From: Phalacrocorax aristotelis
Lineage: Eukaryota; Chordata; Aves; Suliformes; Phalacrocoracidae
NCBI RefSeq assembly: GCF_949628215.1
Contig: NC_134276.1
Span: forward strand, 133,548,125-133,612,124
Length of the DNA stretch: 64,000 nt
Direction of reading: 5' to 3'
Each line of letters starts with the position of its first letter. Position 1 is the stretch's first letter. The notes under the pieces are model-generated. The model was not told where the DNA came from and made no database searches. It saw only the letters and a list, made by a program, of their open reading frames with translations. Positions 1-15,100 of this stretch are shown here, in pieces. Both the position numbers and the translations under genes were made by a program.

Positions 1-240
1 AATAAATAGCATTTTACTAATAATGTATAGATATATAATACAATACAATATTATATAATGTTTATCTATATATATTTGAAAATTAATAAAATATATTGTT
101 ATAAATATAAATATATTATATATAATATGTTATAAGTGTAGTAATATGTTCATGTATAAGATATTATACATAATGAATAAATAAAATACTATTATATTAT
201 ATATAATATATTATTTATTATAAAAATACATAAAGTACCA
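1..240. repeat. AT-rich low-complexity tract
   Basis: Almost pure A/T with irregular TATA and ATATT repeats. No coding potential. It could be a decayed microsatellite. Confidence 0.8.
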
Positions 241-3100
241 AACACAGATGAACCAAAGGCACCCAGGGCATCACTAAAACATAAGGAAACTAAAGGGACC
301 TCAAGAAGAAGCAAAAACTTTGATTCATTATTTATGAGGAAAGAGAAAAATAAATCACTTAAGTATAACTGAAGAAAATGAAGATGAATTGGGAAGATGG
401 ATGTAACACAAATACTGCATATTAGTTTATGAAGCATGCATACACCACAGAAGAAAAACATCACTGGATGAAACTAAAAAGGAGACAATTCCAGGCTGAA
501 TGATCAGAAAACCCTTCTTTACAGAAAGAACTATCCAAGCACATAGCCCTGTTTGCCAGGAACAGAGTTGAAGACTACAGCCTGAGCCACCAAAAACAAG
601 ACTGGGTACACCAGAACCAAGCCTGCATGACTGCGCTACGTGGAGACATAAATACTAAGCATTTGCACTGCCAGTCAATCTATAACATTATAACATCTAA
701 AAGCCATTTTTTTAGGCCAGCCAACTCCTGAGAGATGGGGACTTTTAAACATTCATTTTGAAGGCAAATAAATGCAGAAACAGACATCAAATAAACTGAA
801 GAAAACTTTCATTTCAGTCAATGGGACTGCATTCATTTACAGAATGTTTGAAAACAGCCCACAATTCAGACTTTCTCAATGTCACATAACTTACAAGTGG
901 CAGAGAAGGAAAGAGAGCCCAAATATGCTCTGGCATCTCATGCTGCTGGATCCCAGGCCAAAGCCTTGCAATTACTAGGTAATATGTAAGGAGGAAATCA
1001 GTTTGCTGCCTACAAAAGAGTTATACCTAAAAAAACCTCTGCTACCAAGAAGCAGACACAAAATAATTTCTGGCTCGAACGAAACCAGTTGCTCTCCTTC
1101 CCTAGGGAGGACAACCAACCCTACCTGCATATCTCTCTTACAACATTAGTTCAGCTTACCCTGGTAGACCCTGTATCCCAGCAATGTTGCACTGCTCTTC
1201 ATAAGGCATCATACAGCCTTTGTCTGGGTTAGACTGGAAAATTATTTTTCCCTGAAATAAACTGTGGCTAAACCAAAAAGCTGATTTTGATTTAGCTGTT
1301 AAAAAAAGGTCAGTCTGATTTTTTTTTTAATTTTATTCTGCCTCTTCCACACCTCAATGAAAATTGCCTACTCCACAATGAAGGGTAGAGGACATTATGG
1401 AAGCATTTGAGTGACAGTAGGAGGGAAGTACTAGCCTCTCTGAATTAAAGAGTACCAAGCCCCTAAATTGCCAACCACTGCCCTGCCCTTTCCCCTAGCA
1501 CTTGATGCGCACAGAATTTGACTATACCCAAAGGCACTCATCTTTCATTCTTCAGTTCTCCTACTATTTCTTCCCTACACCAAACTACTTAAACAGCAAC
1601 CTCAAACCATCCCAACTTTTAAACCATCCTTTCCTCTTGTCCACACAAGCACTTTTCCATGGCCTTCTCAGTTTGTTACTTCTTCCAAAACCACTTTCAG
1701 ACAGATTACCTCTCCTTGCTACAGAATACACTATCCTCCATTCTCCTCCAAATCCAACTGCAAAGTAATACAACTTCCCTGCACAGGATCCTTCAACAAA
1801 CCTCCTTAAATACTCCTTCCCATCCTCTCTCTCTTCCAGCTACATAGAACTTGCCACGCAAGTACCGGCTGTCAATCCTCCTTATGCTAACCCTTCCATA
1901 AAGGATTGTAAACCATTTTGGGGCATACGTTTCCTTGGCTAGTGGAATGATCTCCAACGGGGACTGCTGTGTGCCCATCCTGTACCTAAACTGTGCCAAA
2001 CATGAAATAATAAATGCAGCCAGTGTCTCTGCATCAGTTTCCTTATGCAAATAAAGGATTCCCTCAAAGTTCAAGCATTGTCAATGACAAAACCTGAAGA
2101 GCCACAGGGCACTAATGTTACTAAACAAGCCAGCATTGATTCAAAATTCTCTTCTATCAGTGCATGTGTTTTTATCAGAAGGCAAGCAGATTTGCTCCTA
2201 GGTTTGTGTAGTCACTTATTTTAGAGTACTCCAATGGCATATATCTTGAGTCTTGATGGAGGTGGTCACACACATGACAAACCTAAGAGGTATCTCCTTA
2301 GAATGGACTGCTTTTTTTCTTCTGGCACTCAGAGACTGATCAAGAACAATGACAGCTAGATAAACTGTATTAACTCTCCACTGGCCACAGGTTCTGCTGG
2401 ACCTAAGCTTTAAAGAAAATCCCTTGCTTTCTAAACCTTTTGATTAGACCCATAAATCTTTAGACAGACCTTTGCTCAAGCATGTTCTAGCTTAGTATGC
2501 AGACAATATGTAGCCACAGATCAGGAAGTAATGCACATTGACCCTGTTCCCCTCTGACAAATATCACTTGCAGAACCTGGTATCAAATAGCAGTTAAGCA
2601 TTCATCTCAACCATGCGTCTGTCTGAGTTCTGCAGGAGTAATTTAGGCATGCCTTTAGGATTAAGAAAAAAACTAGGATTGTTCAGGCACTGCACAAGCC
2701 TCCTGGAGAAATGAGGGCCTGACAGGTTCTTCCTCTCCATGAATGGAATGTAGATGCTTCTTTGAGTCCTGTGAAATTAGAGCAAACCAGAGGCAGCAGG
2801 AAGAACTGCTAGTCCCATAGCCCCCAATTCCTACATGAGATCTAACATCAGTTGCCATATTCTATTCCCTAAAAGCTGACAGAAGCTTGATCCACTGCAG
2901 AGAGGATGCTCCATACTGCACTACTCTAATATTGGTCAAAGTATCTCATTCCCAGGATGCATAGAGGCAAATGGAAACAATGGGGCTTCAACCCAATATA
3001 AAAGCTGTCAGTTCTTAATCAAGAGTTCTTGACAGCCTTCCTTATTGGAAGAACACCTGTGTTTTTGAATGTGCTGTCAAGAGAATAACAATTCTTCATG
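241..3100. other. Non-coding DNA, no gene seen
   Basis: Only short chance frames without splice context. I recognise no exon, RNA gene or repeat family here. Confidence 0.5.
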
Positions 3101-3129
3101 CTTTAGTGCAAGCTACATTTCAAAACACA

Positions 3130-3560
3130 ATAAAGAACACTGAAGCAGACCAATGTCCATCTAATCCAAGTTTTCTCTGTGTCTCTAGTGCCAGGAAGAG
3201 GTGCTATTTGGAGACAGCATCCACAAACACAAGACTTGGGATGCTAAAGAGTGTACCCCCATCCATTCTCTTTAGTATCTCTTTATGAATTTTTCTAATC
3301 CCTGTTTTGAACTTGCAACAGATTTGAAAAGATATCTATCCCTGTGCAACAAAGTACTTTCATGTATTTTAAATTGTTCTAGTAATAGAAGCTGAAATTG
3401 TAACAATGCCAGATTTTTACTCTTTCTATTCTTCTAAACTGTCTCAAGAACTTTTCTAAATCATCTTGTTTCCTCCCACTGGAGAAACATTTCTTCCTTC
3501 TTCATTGTTAACTGACTCCTCTAAGCCTATTTCACAGTAGAAATCATTATAATGGTATAG
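3130..3560. mobile_element. Ancient CR1/L3-type LINE fragment (tentative)
   Basis: A stretch resembling the old CR1/L3 consensus: a 'ccatctaatccaag...' segment, then 'gtgccaggaagaggtgct', then a 'caacaaagtactttcatg' segment. It is strongly diverged and has no intact frame. The strand and exact edges are uncertain. Confidence 0.45.
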
Positions 3561-6500
3561 CTTCCCTCTGCTACACTTGATTCAACAGATTTCCCTCATA
3601 TTCATCATACTTCTTCCTCACACAAAGCATGTAGATGCAAAATAAATGCGCCTCAAAATTCTTCAGGGCAGAGAAAATGCTGTACCTTTGCAGGCAGTCT
3701 TCCCTCTTGCACGTTTTGCACTATGACTTATAACAGCTTAATATTTTCTCTCAGTGAGACGTGTTAAGGAGATAAATAAGCACAACATCTGGGAGAGCCA
3801 ATAAACTACTGTTCCAATTAATTTGTGCTGCACACTGATCCATCAAATTTAGGCAGGGTACAAAAAGTGGAATTAATACTTCTTCTTATTCATGATAAAT
3901 AGGGAGCCATGATAGTGTTATAAATCGAGCAAGAGGCCTTCCCCCCCTCTCTCCCACCATTTCTCTCCTACTATAATTGCTCTTTTGCCACTGACATGCC
4001 CTTTCAGCTATGGTCACGCATCTCACTGCAATAAATCTCACAATGCTGTCACAAAAAGCTGTCGCTTGTGCAACACTGAGTATGACATAATACTGCCTAC
4101 CTTCTTTCTAGACAATAATTACAATAACTGCTATTCACAGAAATCTTTCTACATGCCAAACAGGAAGTGAATGGGGGAGAGCAACATATAATTTATGGCT
4201 CAAGTTTTTAATATTGTGAAATTAATACATTTTTCTTCAAAAAAATTAACACTGGGGCACATATAGCAGCATAGAGACATGTTTAGTTAAATATATACAT
4301 CATTTCAATAGTTACTGTACATACTTTTATCCTCTGTTACTATTTGAGATTATTTTGAATGACTCCAAAATACTTTAAATAAATCTGAGAGGAGAGTGGA
4401 ATTTGTAACAAAGCCCTGTGGATTTTCTGTAGTCTGTTCAGTTTATTAATTTAATTTTCAGAGAAAGGGTGTAGGTGCTAATGCAAAACTAAGCTTAAAA
4501 AAATTCTTCCTCAACAACATACTTCATGAAAGATTTCCTCTAGCTGGCTTTGTCATTTGCTTCTTACAGATGATCTAAATGGGGTTGTGGCCATGTCTTC
4601 TGGAATTCTTTAAGTTTACAATAACAATCCAAAGGATGATTCTGAATGCTATCCAAACAAAGGGATTTATTTCCTTGTTTACCATGGAAACACCAGGAGT
4701 CCTGAAGCTGATCTTCCACACTCTATTCATACGCTTCCTAATGGGATCCAAGTTAAGAACTTCCATAGCCCTTAAAGGGAAGAGATGCTTATTTTCATGA
4801 ATTTTTATTAAGCCCTTGAGGCTTGAATAGAGTGCCCAAATTAAAAGCATAATCACCCAAATAACCTCTACAGTCAGTAGATTGAGCTCAGTTATCTTCA
4901 TTAGTTACCTAACATCTTCACTGATTAAAAAGGGAGCTATGGACAGCTGAACAGCCCCCTCCAGATGACTCTTTAGGTGCAACCTAAAGGTATCTGGGGA
5001 GATTCTGAGCCTCTGTCCTGTGTTCCAACCCATACAGGTGGCCATGTTAGCATTTCTTTAGATAACCGCAGTGCTTTCCTTTAAATCTCTGTTCTCTGCC
5101 ATGACACATATACTTGGCTTTGCTTGTGACCCTAGTTTATCTTCCTAGCCAAAATTCAGTCATTGCTGCCCTGTGTTTCCACAGACTCTCTCGATGCTTC
5201 CTCATTATGTTTCTGCTATGCCTAAGAAGATGGACACTGATGTCTTGAAATTAATGCAATTATTTTTTTCTTTAAATTAGAGAGACAGATTCTTTCTTCC
5301 ACTTGCTTATTAGGTATTTGAATTACATGCATATTAAGTACAACAAAGCTCCTGAATAAAATCTCTCTCCACCTCTCAAGATTTGACTTAGTTGACAATT
5401 TTTATAGTGGTTTGTGTACTTTTCAAAGAAACATTGGTAATTATACTCAGGTTTCTAACACTAACACCCGGAAGCAAAAACTCAGCTCTAAAATATTAGT
5501 AACCTTATAGAAAGAAAAAATGTTAAGAAATGTATTGTTCTATACGTTATCCATCACTTGCCTGATAGAAACTCTCCTAAAAAATAATACGAATTGGAGT
5601 GATATATAAATTACTCCCTTTGAATTTTCATACAGTAAATAAAAGAGACTGCAGAAGAAAGAGGAAGAAAAAGAATCAGCAGCTGCCTATAATATTTATC
5701 TCCTTTTATGGAAAGAGAACACAACAGCTGTACCTATTGGGTATGGTTTCACTGTGCTCTTATCAATTTTACTCTAATTTCTCAGGAAACTTCTCTCACT
5801 ACAACTGTGCACAGATCCTTGCAATGCACTTTTATCTATGTGGAAATATACATTACATTTTCAACTTCAGGTGTGATTTACCTTTAAAAAGTATACTTTT
5901 ATCTGTACAAAAGGAGGACATAAGGCTTCAGAGAGGAAAAAAATAGGTACTTTACAAGCTCTAGGGCACAGCAGCAAACCTTTCTCATGCACTGTGTAAA
6001 AGGTTGTATTTCTAAAATACTAAGTACAGAATTTTATGTTTAGGAGATTCCACTTAAGTACCCCTAAATTGGCCATTTTCTTAACTTTCAGGTGAAAAAA
6101 TTCTGTGGTAGTAAAAGTCGTTTGAAAACTGATATTTCCTCCTCCAGTACAACTGGCTATAGCTAAGTTTAAGTAAACACTTCAAACTTCACAGTAATTT
6201 TATGATAGAACAAGTTTGAAAACAACGAGAAAAAAGATGCATACTATTTTGGCATTAAAAAAGGGAAAAGAAATAAAACTTTTTCACAAACAGTATTTAA
6301 ACAAAGGACGTGGGACACAAAGGGTATCTCCCTCAAATCACGTTCTTGTCTACTCAGCAATGCTGATCTTGCTTCTTTTTCATCTGAAATAAAAGTTTTA
6401 TTATATATCAAGTTCTTATTGCTGATAGATGGGAAATGATAAAGAGGCCAAGCACAGTGTTAGCAACAGCTGGACAAGCAATGCCATTAATCAGACAAAT

Positions 6501-9500
6501 AACCTTAACATTTGCTGACCAAGTCTGTGAGAGCATCTGCAAACCTGCACGGACAAACCAATCACAGAGCTGCAAAAGGGCCTTAAAGGCACTCTTAAGA
6601 CACTATAAAAGAAATCAAGGGCCTGACGGGTTGGGAGGGGGGTGGAAGTGAGTGTGTCTTATAGAAGTAAGATATGGATAAGCCTAAGAAAATGGATATT
6701 TTATACTAAAGCCGTTTCCCATTTCAAATGAAGAATGTAGCCTTACATGGCATGTCTAGGAATACATGTATGGATATCTATGCACAAACACTCAAAAGAT
6801 ACAGTGGAGGGCAAACCCCAAACTTTTCTTAAAATGTTCTTTGTGGACAAAAGTTTGCAAAGCCCTTTAGTAAGGATCAAGATTTTCTTCAGCTGCAGTG
6901 AAGAATGCTAATTTTTTTTGTAAAAATATACTTACTGTCTTCATCTCTGATTTTGCTTTTGCTTTATGAGGGTTTTACAGTAAGGAATATTTAGCATAAG
7001 CAGAAAATGCATGCTATTCATATTCACAGTACCCAAACCTATGCTGTCCATTAGGAGACAGTGGCAGCACTGACAGTTAAAAGATAATGCTCCTCTTCTA
7101 TGGGAATTCCCTGCATTTTGAAATTGCCTTTCATTCCATGAGAAAAACTAACATTTCGAAACAGACTACAGACAGAACTAATAATATTAAAACATCTTCA
7201 TTTAAGTGCTCCTTTTTTTATTAACCTCCTTTCTGGCTTCAAGAAGGCAACTTGGGTTTTCAGAGAATGCGCTTCATTATTTAAGCTTTAATTATAACTA
7301 CTTTTTTCCATTTTAATCAGTTTCACAGCCTTGGGCTGTCATAGAGTTTCGTTCTCAAATTGCTGGCTGCATGCATTTGCAGATAGAGGCTACTTTTATT
7401 TTTAAAATTAATTATTAGCATTATTTATAATATCTGGTTTTATTCCTGTTAAGAGAAGCAAGGAAAGAATGCTTCTTTGTAAAACAAGGCAGAAAAGCAC
7501 TGAAGCATAATCACATTACTGACTTGTTAATTGCCTTGATCTTGCTGCCCAAGCCTCCTTCCCCAGCCCCACTCCATGCAGCTGATTACCAACTAGCTTC
7601 CATCCAATTACACCCACCACATCTACTGCAAATATCAGATTTCAGAATCATAATGTTGCCCTAACAGAGTCCTGTAACATAACATATTCCCTGAATGGAA
7701 GTGGGAATAAGAAATTATCTTCAGTCAAGTTAATTCCCTTAAATTTTGCTGACTGCACCAACAGGCTATACAATACACAAGCTTTAGATCCAGCATGTAA
7801 ATTAGTGTGTTTGATGTGGAAATACATGCACAAAACTAGGAAGCTATGAGGGAGAGAGAAAATGGCTCAGAGAAGAGTTCTACCACACAGTTTTCATCCT
7901 TACATGACCACTATTTGCCTAGATGGGAATTCTGTCTGTTCCACCATTAGTTTGAACATCACATTCTCATTGGGCACTAAAACACTACAAAATAATCCTG
8001 CACTGCACTGATCATACTCCACAGAACTGCACACCAACACTAACTACAGTCTGTCTATAACCATTTTTGCAGGAGGTGTTACTGCACTTGGTAGCAATCT
8101 CTCACAGCACAGTAAGAACACAGAGACAGGAACTATGACACCTATAATTTATTCTGGGAAAACTTTAAGAAAATAGATGATATCTCCAGTTTTGCCTCTT
8201 AAGTTCCAGTCTCCAAATCCATAATCTTCATTCAGAATCAGCCTCCTTCCTTCACAGTACCTTGGTCTCATTGTTAAAATGACAGGACAGAGCAACAAGA
8301 ACAGAGAATATAAGGGTCCTATTCAACTTCAGAAACAGCTGACATGGTCTTTAATGCTAATTTTCTTTTACCTTTTGTCAGTGATATATAAATATTTATT
8401 TAGGACAACATTAATAATTCATGCTGGTTCAAGGTTTAGACCAGGTTCTCACTTGGATTTTGGGAATCAGGCTGCCCAAAATTGGCTCGTCTAGGAGACA
8501 TTTGAGGGAGCAATGAGGCAGAAATGGCAACTTGAAGAAGAGATGTGAGATCAAGGCTGCAAAGAAGAGAGATGACCTGAAAGGGAATGACTGGGTGGAA
8601 CAATTAGCTGAGTTCAGTGAAGCATCATAGAGAGCTATGTGTAGTGAAAGCCGGTTAGAGCCCCACCAAAAATTTTAATTTGCCACTGGCAGAGCCTGCA
8701 GAGCAGCCAATTCCATTCTGAGGTCCTTCCCTCCTCCTCCTCCACCCTGCATTTCCAGTTTGCTATTTCCACCCTCAGGAAGTAGGAACATTATGTGCCA
8801 CTAATACTTCCGCAGTAGAGAAGTCTTAAGATGAAAAAGGAAGGCCAAGCAGGTTACAGGAGAAAGATATTTCAGGCTCACAGCATCTCTTTCTAATGCA
8901 TGTTTGCATTGTTTTTTGTGGCAGAGATTAATGCAATAACATATAAATCTCAGAGCTCACCCCGCCTCCTCTGCGTCTCAAAGGCTTATTTACATTTGTT
9001 TTAGCGTAGATCCTGGGGCACACTGCTCTTGTTACTGCTATGTCCAACTTCAAAACCAAAGGATTACACCTAAAATGGAGCAAGTACAACACACCCTTTC
9101 CTTGGATACCAACCTGTCTTCGTTCTAACACAGCAGATCCAAGGTGCATTTTCTGTCAGGAAGGCAGTCGCTCCCCCAGCTGCAGATGAGACTGTAATAA
9201 TAGAAATGAAAAGAGGGGGATGGGCATCTTTATTTAGACAACATCTGGCCTACAGTTCCCAGTCAACTGCAGAAGTTTTGTCTATATATTCCTTTAAGCT
9301 TTCCTAGTTATGTTATTACATTACATAAGCAATGGGGCTTCTATGACTTCCTACAAACTACTTAGACCCTTGCTGGTAAAAAACATGCCTTAATACTGAA
9401 CCTGAAATCATCTACTTTCAGCAGTCTGAGCCAGCCCTTTTACCTTAGCCACACTGTCTAGGATCCTGTCAACAGTCTTCCTGGTACTATAGACACTACA

Positions 9501-12500
9501 GAGCAATGCTTTTTCAGTCATCATTAAGCTAGTTCTTTTTAATAGCATGTAAAAAATTCTGTAAAGTCTCCTAATCACTTCTGTTGCTCTTCACTGAGCT
9601 CCCAGACCACCAGTGCCATGGCAGAGAAGTTCACACAGTCAAATACAAATGGCCCATGTGCATTTGCATTAGAGCCATGAAGTCAGGGGCTGTCCAATTT
9701 CAACACCACAGGTTCAAGAGGCACAAGAGAAAATACAGTAGAAAACACTGGGCTGATCTGCTATGATCTGGGGGGAAAAGAAAGCAGAGCCTTTTTGAAA
9801 AGAATAATCTAAAAATAATTTTCAAAGAATTTTCTGAGGTTTTAAGGCAAGTTCTCCCTTCCCACTCTGACTTCTATCCACACAACTTTTTGTAACACAG
9901 ACATAGTAGACTGGTACAGACTATCAGTCAAGAGAAGCAAGACAGGCACAACGATTTAATGAACCTATTCTGATCCTTTCAATTAAAGAGTTGTCCAGTA
10001 GGTGTTATTTACCAAAGAGAGTAAAACTTGCTTTAGCTTAATTCTTTTAAAGTATTGAACATTTTTATTTTTACTCTGTTTCCAAAGACTGATTTTTTTT
10101 CTTTACACCTTGTCAACATACACACTGTTTTGGAGCAATTCATTAGACAGAATCAAAATAATCTATTTAGGAAACAACTTTTAAAGCCATTCTATTAGTG
10201 ATCTAGTCACTAATTTGATTTCCTTAGCTGCAGGAACATGCAGCTCTGAGACCATCCAGAGCCACTTCTAATTCAAGACAGGTAAAATTATCCATGAGAA
10301 ACATGCAATTCTTCCAGTCAGTGTTGGGAGGGCTTTGACTGAAACAAGGAGCACAAGTCATGCATCATTTGCATTACATTACTTCACAAAATGTCCTTCT
10401 GGTGCTTAGCCTGGAGCCCTGAGCAAAAAGGTGCTACAGTGAGCCTCTATCTTCCTTCTAGATTTTAACATTTATACTCAGGTCAGTGCAATCTGTTCTC
10501 AAATCATGTTGTCTTGCACGTTTACCAATTTCTAACATGCTTAGATACTGGAGAAGGCCAATGAGATCATACTCTGCACTAATAATTAAATGAACTTCCC
10601 TCAACAGAACTATTCCATTCCTGATACCATATGATGGCAGTGATAACTGCTGATATGGTGTCCCCTTTATGAACAACACACACATCAAATGGGATTAGCA
10701 GACTCACTGAAAAGTGAAAATGCCAGTACATATTTGCATTCCTATTGCTGTTGGCACCAGCTCAAAGCCTGCTGACGTCAGCAAGGGAAGGAACCATCAG
10801 GGAGACAACTGCAGGCAAGCATCCCAGTCCAGCTGTGCTTCCAGCAGCTTCTTCCTGGCTCAAAATGAATGTGAATGAAACTTACTACTTAGAAATTCAA
10901 ACGGTTTATAAACAATCCAATTTGAATTTCCAAATCAAAATTATTCAAAACCTGCCTAGAAATCTCTGCAACAATATCCCTCTTGTGACATCCCACCCTC
11001 TTCTTAAAGAACAGTTAGGAAGATAAGAGATTTCTGCTGAGGAACCCTGCTCCAATTTGTAGACATCCTCAGGATCTGAGAGAACCTGTGGTAAGCCTGA
11101 TATTAAAGGCCTCCACACAGGCATCTGTATCCTACACACTGCCTCTGAAGTGGTCAGCTCTGCCAAATAGATTTGTATCATGTGAGTGTTTTACAGTAAG
11201 TGGGAGAGAGATTAGGTCATTTAGGGAGCTTTGAAAGCTTTACAGTAACTTAGAGGAACATCAGTACGCTAAAACAGAAATAAGTTACAAAGAGTCAGTA
11301 GTCCTCAGTCTCTAGCTTCTAGGTTTTAATTACATGATTTAGACACATCGGATATTTTCCAGACATGGCACAGAGGAAAAAAAAGCACTTGGAAACTGCA
11401 GAATCAGCATAAGAATCGTTTACTTGGCAAGCTTGGGAAGAAAAAAAAAAAAACAACAAACCTGTCTGAAAATGAAGTCATGTATGTTTCAATATGCAGG
11501 TCTGGGCTGGTAACAATTTCCATCCTAAGGTGAGCCAAGACCTTAAGGATCCAGCCTTTATTTGTAAGGCTGTAGTTTGCAGGCTGGATAGGCTGTGTTC
11601 TCATAGTGTACAGCACCTTCTCTACTCCCAGGATAGCACATTTTTTCTCCTCTTTAACGGTTGTTGTGTGCATGTATGCATGCATATGGGCGGGTGTGTG
11701 TGTATGTAAAACATTTGAACAAAAATTTCATTGACAAGCAAGCCCTGAGTAGCAGAATACACAGGGGCCTCTGAAGGCATGGAAACTTGAAACTAGTGAC
11801 TAGAAGAGCTTGACTTCCAAAGTTGGTGCTTTTCTCAGAAGTAGTCTCAAGAATGATCTTTAAGTAGCACTTCAGCGACACGAGCATCAGCCTGCTCCAC
11901 GGCGACATTTAAGAGACAACATAGTGCCTTCCGTATACAGCATTGTGCCAGTACCTCCATAAAGTACGCACTTTTAAATTTTTTTTAAACACCACATATA
12001 TTAATAGCACACTTGAAATACTACTCCCGGTGGCAGAGGAATATTTCTTGAAAGTACAACACATGCTTCTGAGTAGAAAATACTAGTGTAGCTCTTCTCT
12101 TTTTTACATTTAAAACTCCTTGTATAAATCAAACGCAAGAGTGACAACACAAAATGGCATTTTCTTACTGAGCAGATTTGCTGCTCACACGTCAGAGTAA
12201 TGTGATTGACATGAGTAATTAAGGAGTTTTTATCCTTTTTGGGGTCTGTTTACATAGCACAGTTGGCACCACTCGAGACAGAGAGCTAGCTTGCTGCTGT
12301 ACAACATCCCAAAAATTTACAAAATCCACTTAAATTATACTTGTGAACACCCCCTGAAGTCTATGACACTGCATGGTTGCCAAAGAGAGCAAATATAGAG
12401 AGAAGAGGGATGTCCAGCCCAAGACTTAACAGGTAGAAGCTAAATTATATGGTTGCAAAGAGTTGGAAAACTGATGGATTTGTGGAGTCAGTAGCTGGAA

Positions 12501-12997
12501 GAAGTATGTTGAATGTATTTCTGTAAGATGATATAAAACTTCCTAACAAAATACAAATTTTTTGGTTTTTTTTAAACAGTAAAATATAATAGTGATATAA
12601 TATTAAAAGAGGTTTAAGAAAAAATATGAGAAAATAATGACAAAATTATAGGAGGCTCATCAGTTTCCTCCTAAAGCTTTAATCAACTTTTCTCTTCACA
12701 GAAATCAGTCTTTTACCTTTTTTGAAAAAAATCATTATATGTTTATGTCCAAGAACAGCCGATCTGGAATATTCTTAACAAAGACTTTTTCACAACAGTG
12801 CTCTTTTTGGGTGACACTGCCATCCTGTTTTGGTGGCTAAACCACTTCATAAAGATCTAGCTTGACTATACATATGAGTTTCTACTTCTTCCATCTTCTA
12901 CTGTTAGTGTGTGCAGTAAGCACACAATATGGCCACAGAAATGAGAAATAAACCCTGTAACCTTAAATATGCTCTAAAAGTACTTAGATGCACTCAC
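3561..12997. other. Non-coding DNA, possibly intron
   Basis: No supported exon. If the CpG island at 15.1-16.2 kb drives a minus-strand gene, this stretch would be its intron DNA. AT-rich blocks near 6.9-7.5 kb and 12.1-12.3 kb contain TAATTA-type motifs and look like conserved non-coding DNA, but that is only an impression. A short frame near 9.10-9.15 kb on the minus strand has weak splice-like edges and is not called. Confidence 0.45.
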
Positions 12998-13104
12998 CTG
13001 TAGGGACTTTAGTAGAACCTTCTGCACAGGGGCTGCTGAGGGATAATATGGATAACGAGGAAAAGCAGGTTTTAGGGGGAACAGACCTATAGAGGGAAGC
13101 ATTC
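12998..13104 (-). CDS. Candidate internal exon of an unidentified minus-strand gene
   Basis: Read on the minus strand, a good polypyrimidine tract and acceptor (TTTTCCTCTTCAG) precede a 107-nt open segment that ends in a near-consensus donor (CAG/GTGAGTG). One frame is open throughout and encodes a proline- and tyrosine-rich peptide (begins MLPSIGLFPLKP, contains RYPYYPSA). The length is not a multiple of three. The exon lies about 2.8 kb downstream, in minus-strand direction, of a CpG island, which fits an early exon of the gene using that promoter. In mammals the gene next to the 3' end of TRB is EPHB6, on the same strand as the constant regions. Position and strand agree with that, but the peptide is not one I recognise as EphB6. 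It could be a 5' UTR exon or a chance pair of splice sites. Confidence 0.35.
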
Positions 13105-15100
13105 CTGAAGAGGAAAAGCATGCATAAATCTCATAACAGTACAGGTATCCAAGGAAAAAGAATTGACCACAAAGCAACTCTATCTGAATGGAGGCACAAA
13201 AGTAAGGGGTGAGAAACTATACTGATCTCTTACATGATTCTCTGCATATAGCACATGCAGTATCAAAGGGGAGAAGGAGAAGCCATCTGTACCTGGTCAC
13301 AAAGAAGAATGTACACAGTGAATTTGTATAGGAATAAAGAAGACAATTCTCATGGATTGAGGCATCAGCTCTCTTGTCAGACACATCTGCTGACAGCCTA
13401 TGGGAGCATGCTGGAGAATAAGCAGCTGTCTCCTTGGAGCCACCAGCTGCCTTTCCCCCAAAAATCATTTACACCATGTCATTGGTCGGCCTGCAAGTCA
13501 AATACGGACGGTGAAGACAGTAGCAGCCTTGGGCAAAAGAAAAGAGAGGAGATATCTCTCCCCCAACCCCCTCCAAAATCAGTTTCTATAAAACCCTAGC
13601 TGTTCTTGCCACAAATAAATAGCTTGGAAGAGAGGAGAACTTCAGAACAAAGCAAGAAACACCTTTCTGCAGGGTTTCAGTGATTAGAAAGGATACAGTC
13701 CTGCTTCACACAAGCTCCAATGCCCCAAAGTAATGGTATTGCCAAGTACCAAAACACATGGTCATACAAACAATTCCATGCACCTCAGTGTAAGTGCAAT
13801 AAAGTCAGATAGGAGAGAACTCAAAAGACAAGAAAAAACATTCAGTGACTACAGGGGCACACATACATTTCAAGGAATTAAAAATTGCACGTGCTATTTG
13901 GCTAAGAGGACATACATGCAAAAGGCAGTAAAGGAACATAGATGTACATAGAAGCACATAGATGGGATAACATCAAAGAAAAAGGACGATTAGATTGTGG
14001 ATTATCTCTTCCTTTCCTGCTCCCAAAGGAACCTCAGCATTGCAATTATTTCAAACTGGGAATGAAGAAAGACCCAAAAATAGTCACTAAATCTTGTATT
14101 ACTGGCTCGGGTCAGGTAGATCAGCTGTGACTAAACAAGAGGTGCACCCACATCCAGTTTCCATGTTTCTGATTAGAACCTACATAATAAAGAAGGTGGC
14201 AGCCTCCCTTGCTCATCCCAGATGAAGCTGCAGATCTGTCTCTGTAACAGGTGTGTCTGGTAGCAGCTACTTTTCCCACTGTCTTCAATTTGTTGTTTCC
14301 ATTTGCCCTCTCTCCTTCTTCATCCGTCTGCACCACTTTATATCACTGCTAATGAAGGATGTCCCCTGGAAGATTTGCTTTCCCATCTTTACTCTTATAT
14401 CCAGAACTTGTGGGGGAGGCAGGTGATATTCACTCTTCTCCCGAACCAAATTAATGTGGTAATAGCAAGAGAAACTTCAGAGTAAGTGAAATCATCTCAG
14501 TGGATCCATGAAAGGCAAATTTAAAATTACACATCACAACAGTCCCTCCCACAATCACGTATTTATTTAGCATGAGTAGTAGTAACTTGCATCATCTCCT
14601 TGAAAAATAGGTTAACATGGCTCTTCTCTGCCACAAGCACTCATACAGCCATGTGTCCCCCCACAAGAGCATTAAACAACGCTACCCACAGAGAAGGCCA
14701 CAAAGTCTTCCTTGTATCCTTCCTCGAGGCTCAGGGACCTATACGAGCATATATTTACCCCGGCCTTCCTGCTTCAGAGACTTCCAAAAGCAGCATCTAA
14801 CTACGGCTTCAATGAGCTAGAGAAAGAAAAACAACACGCATAGGAGCAGGCCAAACACACCATGCATGTTTGGAAGATATCTAGTTTTGATAGTAATTTC
14901 TGTGAGCAAAGAAACCATGACCCGATTTCATACAGCTTTTCTCTCCATGCGGCATCTGACAGGAGATGGGCGCTTAGGGGAGGGTCTTTCCGGGCACTCG
15001 GAGTCCCAGTAACAGCCTTTAAACAGCAGACAGCAGGAAAGGAGAAAAACCCCACAACCTTAGGAGTTTTAATGCCTTTCAGAAGTAGTATTCGTGTGTT
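13105..15100. other. Non-coding DNA between candidate exon and CpG island
   Basis: Several short frames occur on both strands, but none has support as a gene. Confidence 0.45.

Noticed and set aside
1793-2074. 93-codon minus-strand frame
   Set aside because: No homology recognised and no splice or promoter context.
4575-4901. 108-codon hydrophobic minus-strand frame resembling a membrane protein
   Set aside because: Hydrophobicity follows T-rich DNA on that strand. No family motif.
9110-9150. Possible small exon on the minus strand (HLGSAVLERRQ)
   Set aside because: Acceptor and donor are weak and the family is unknown.
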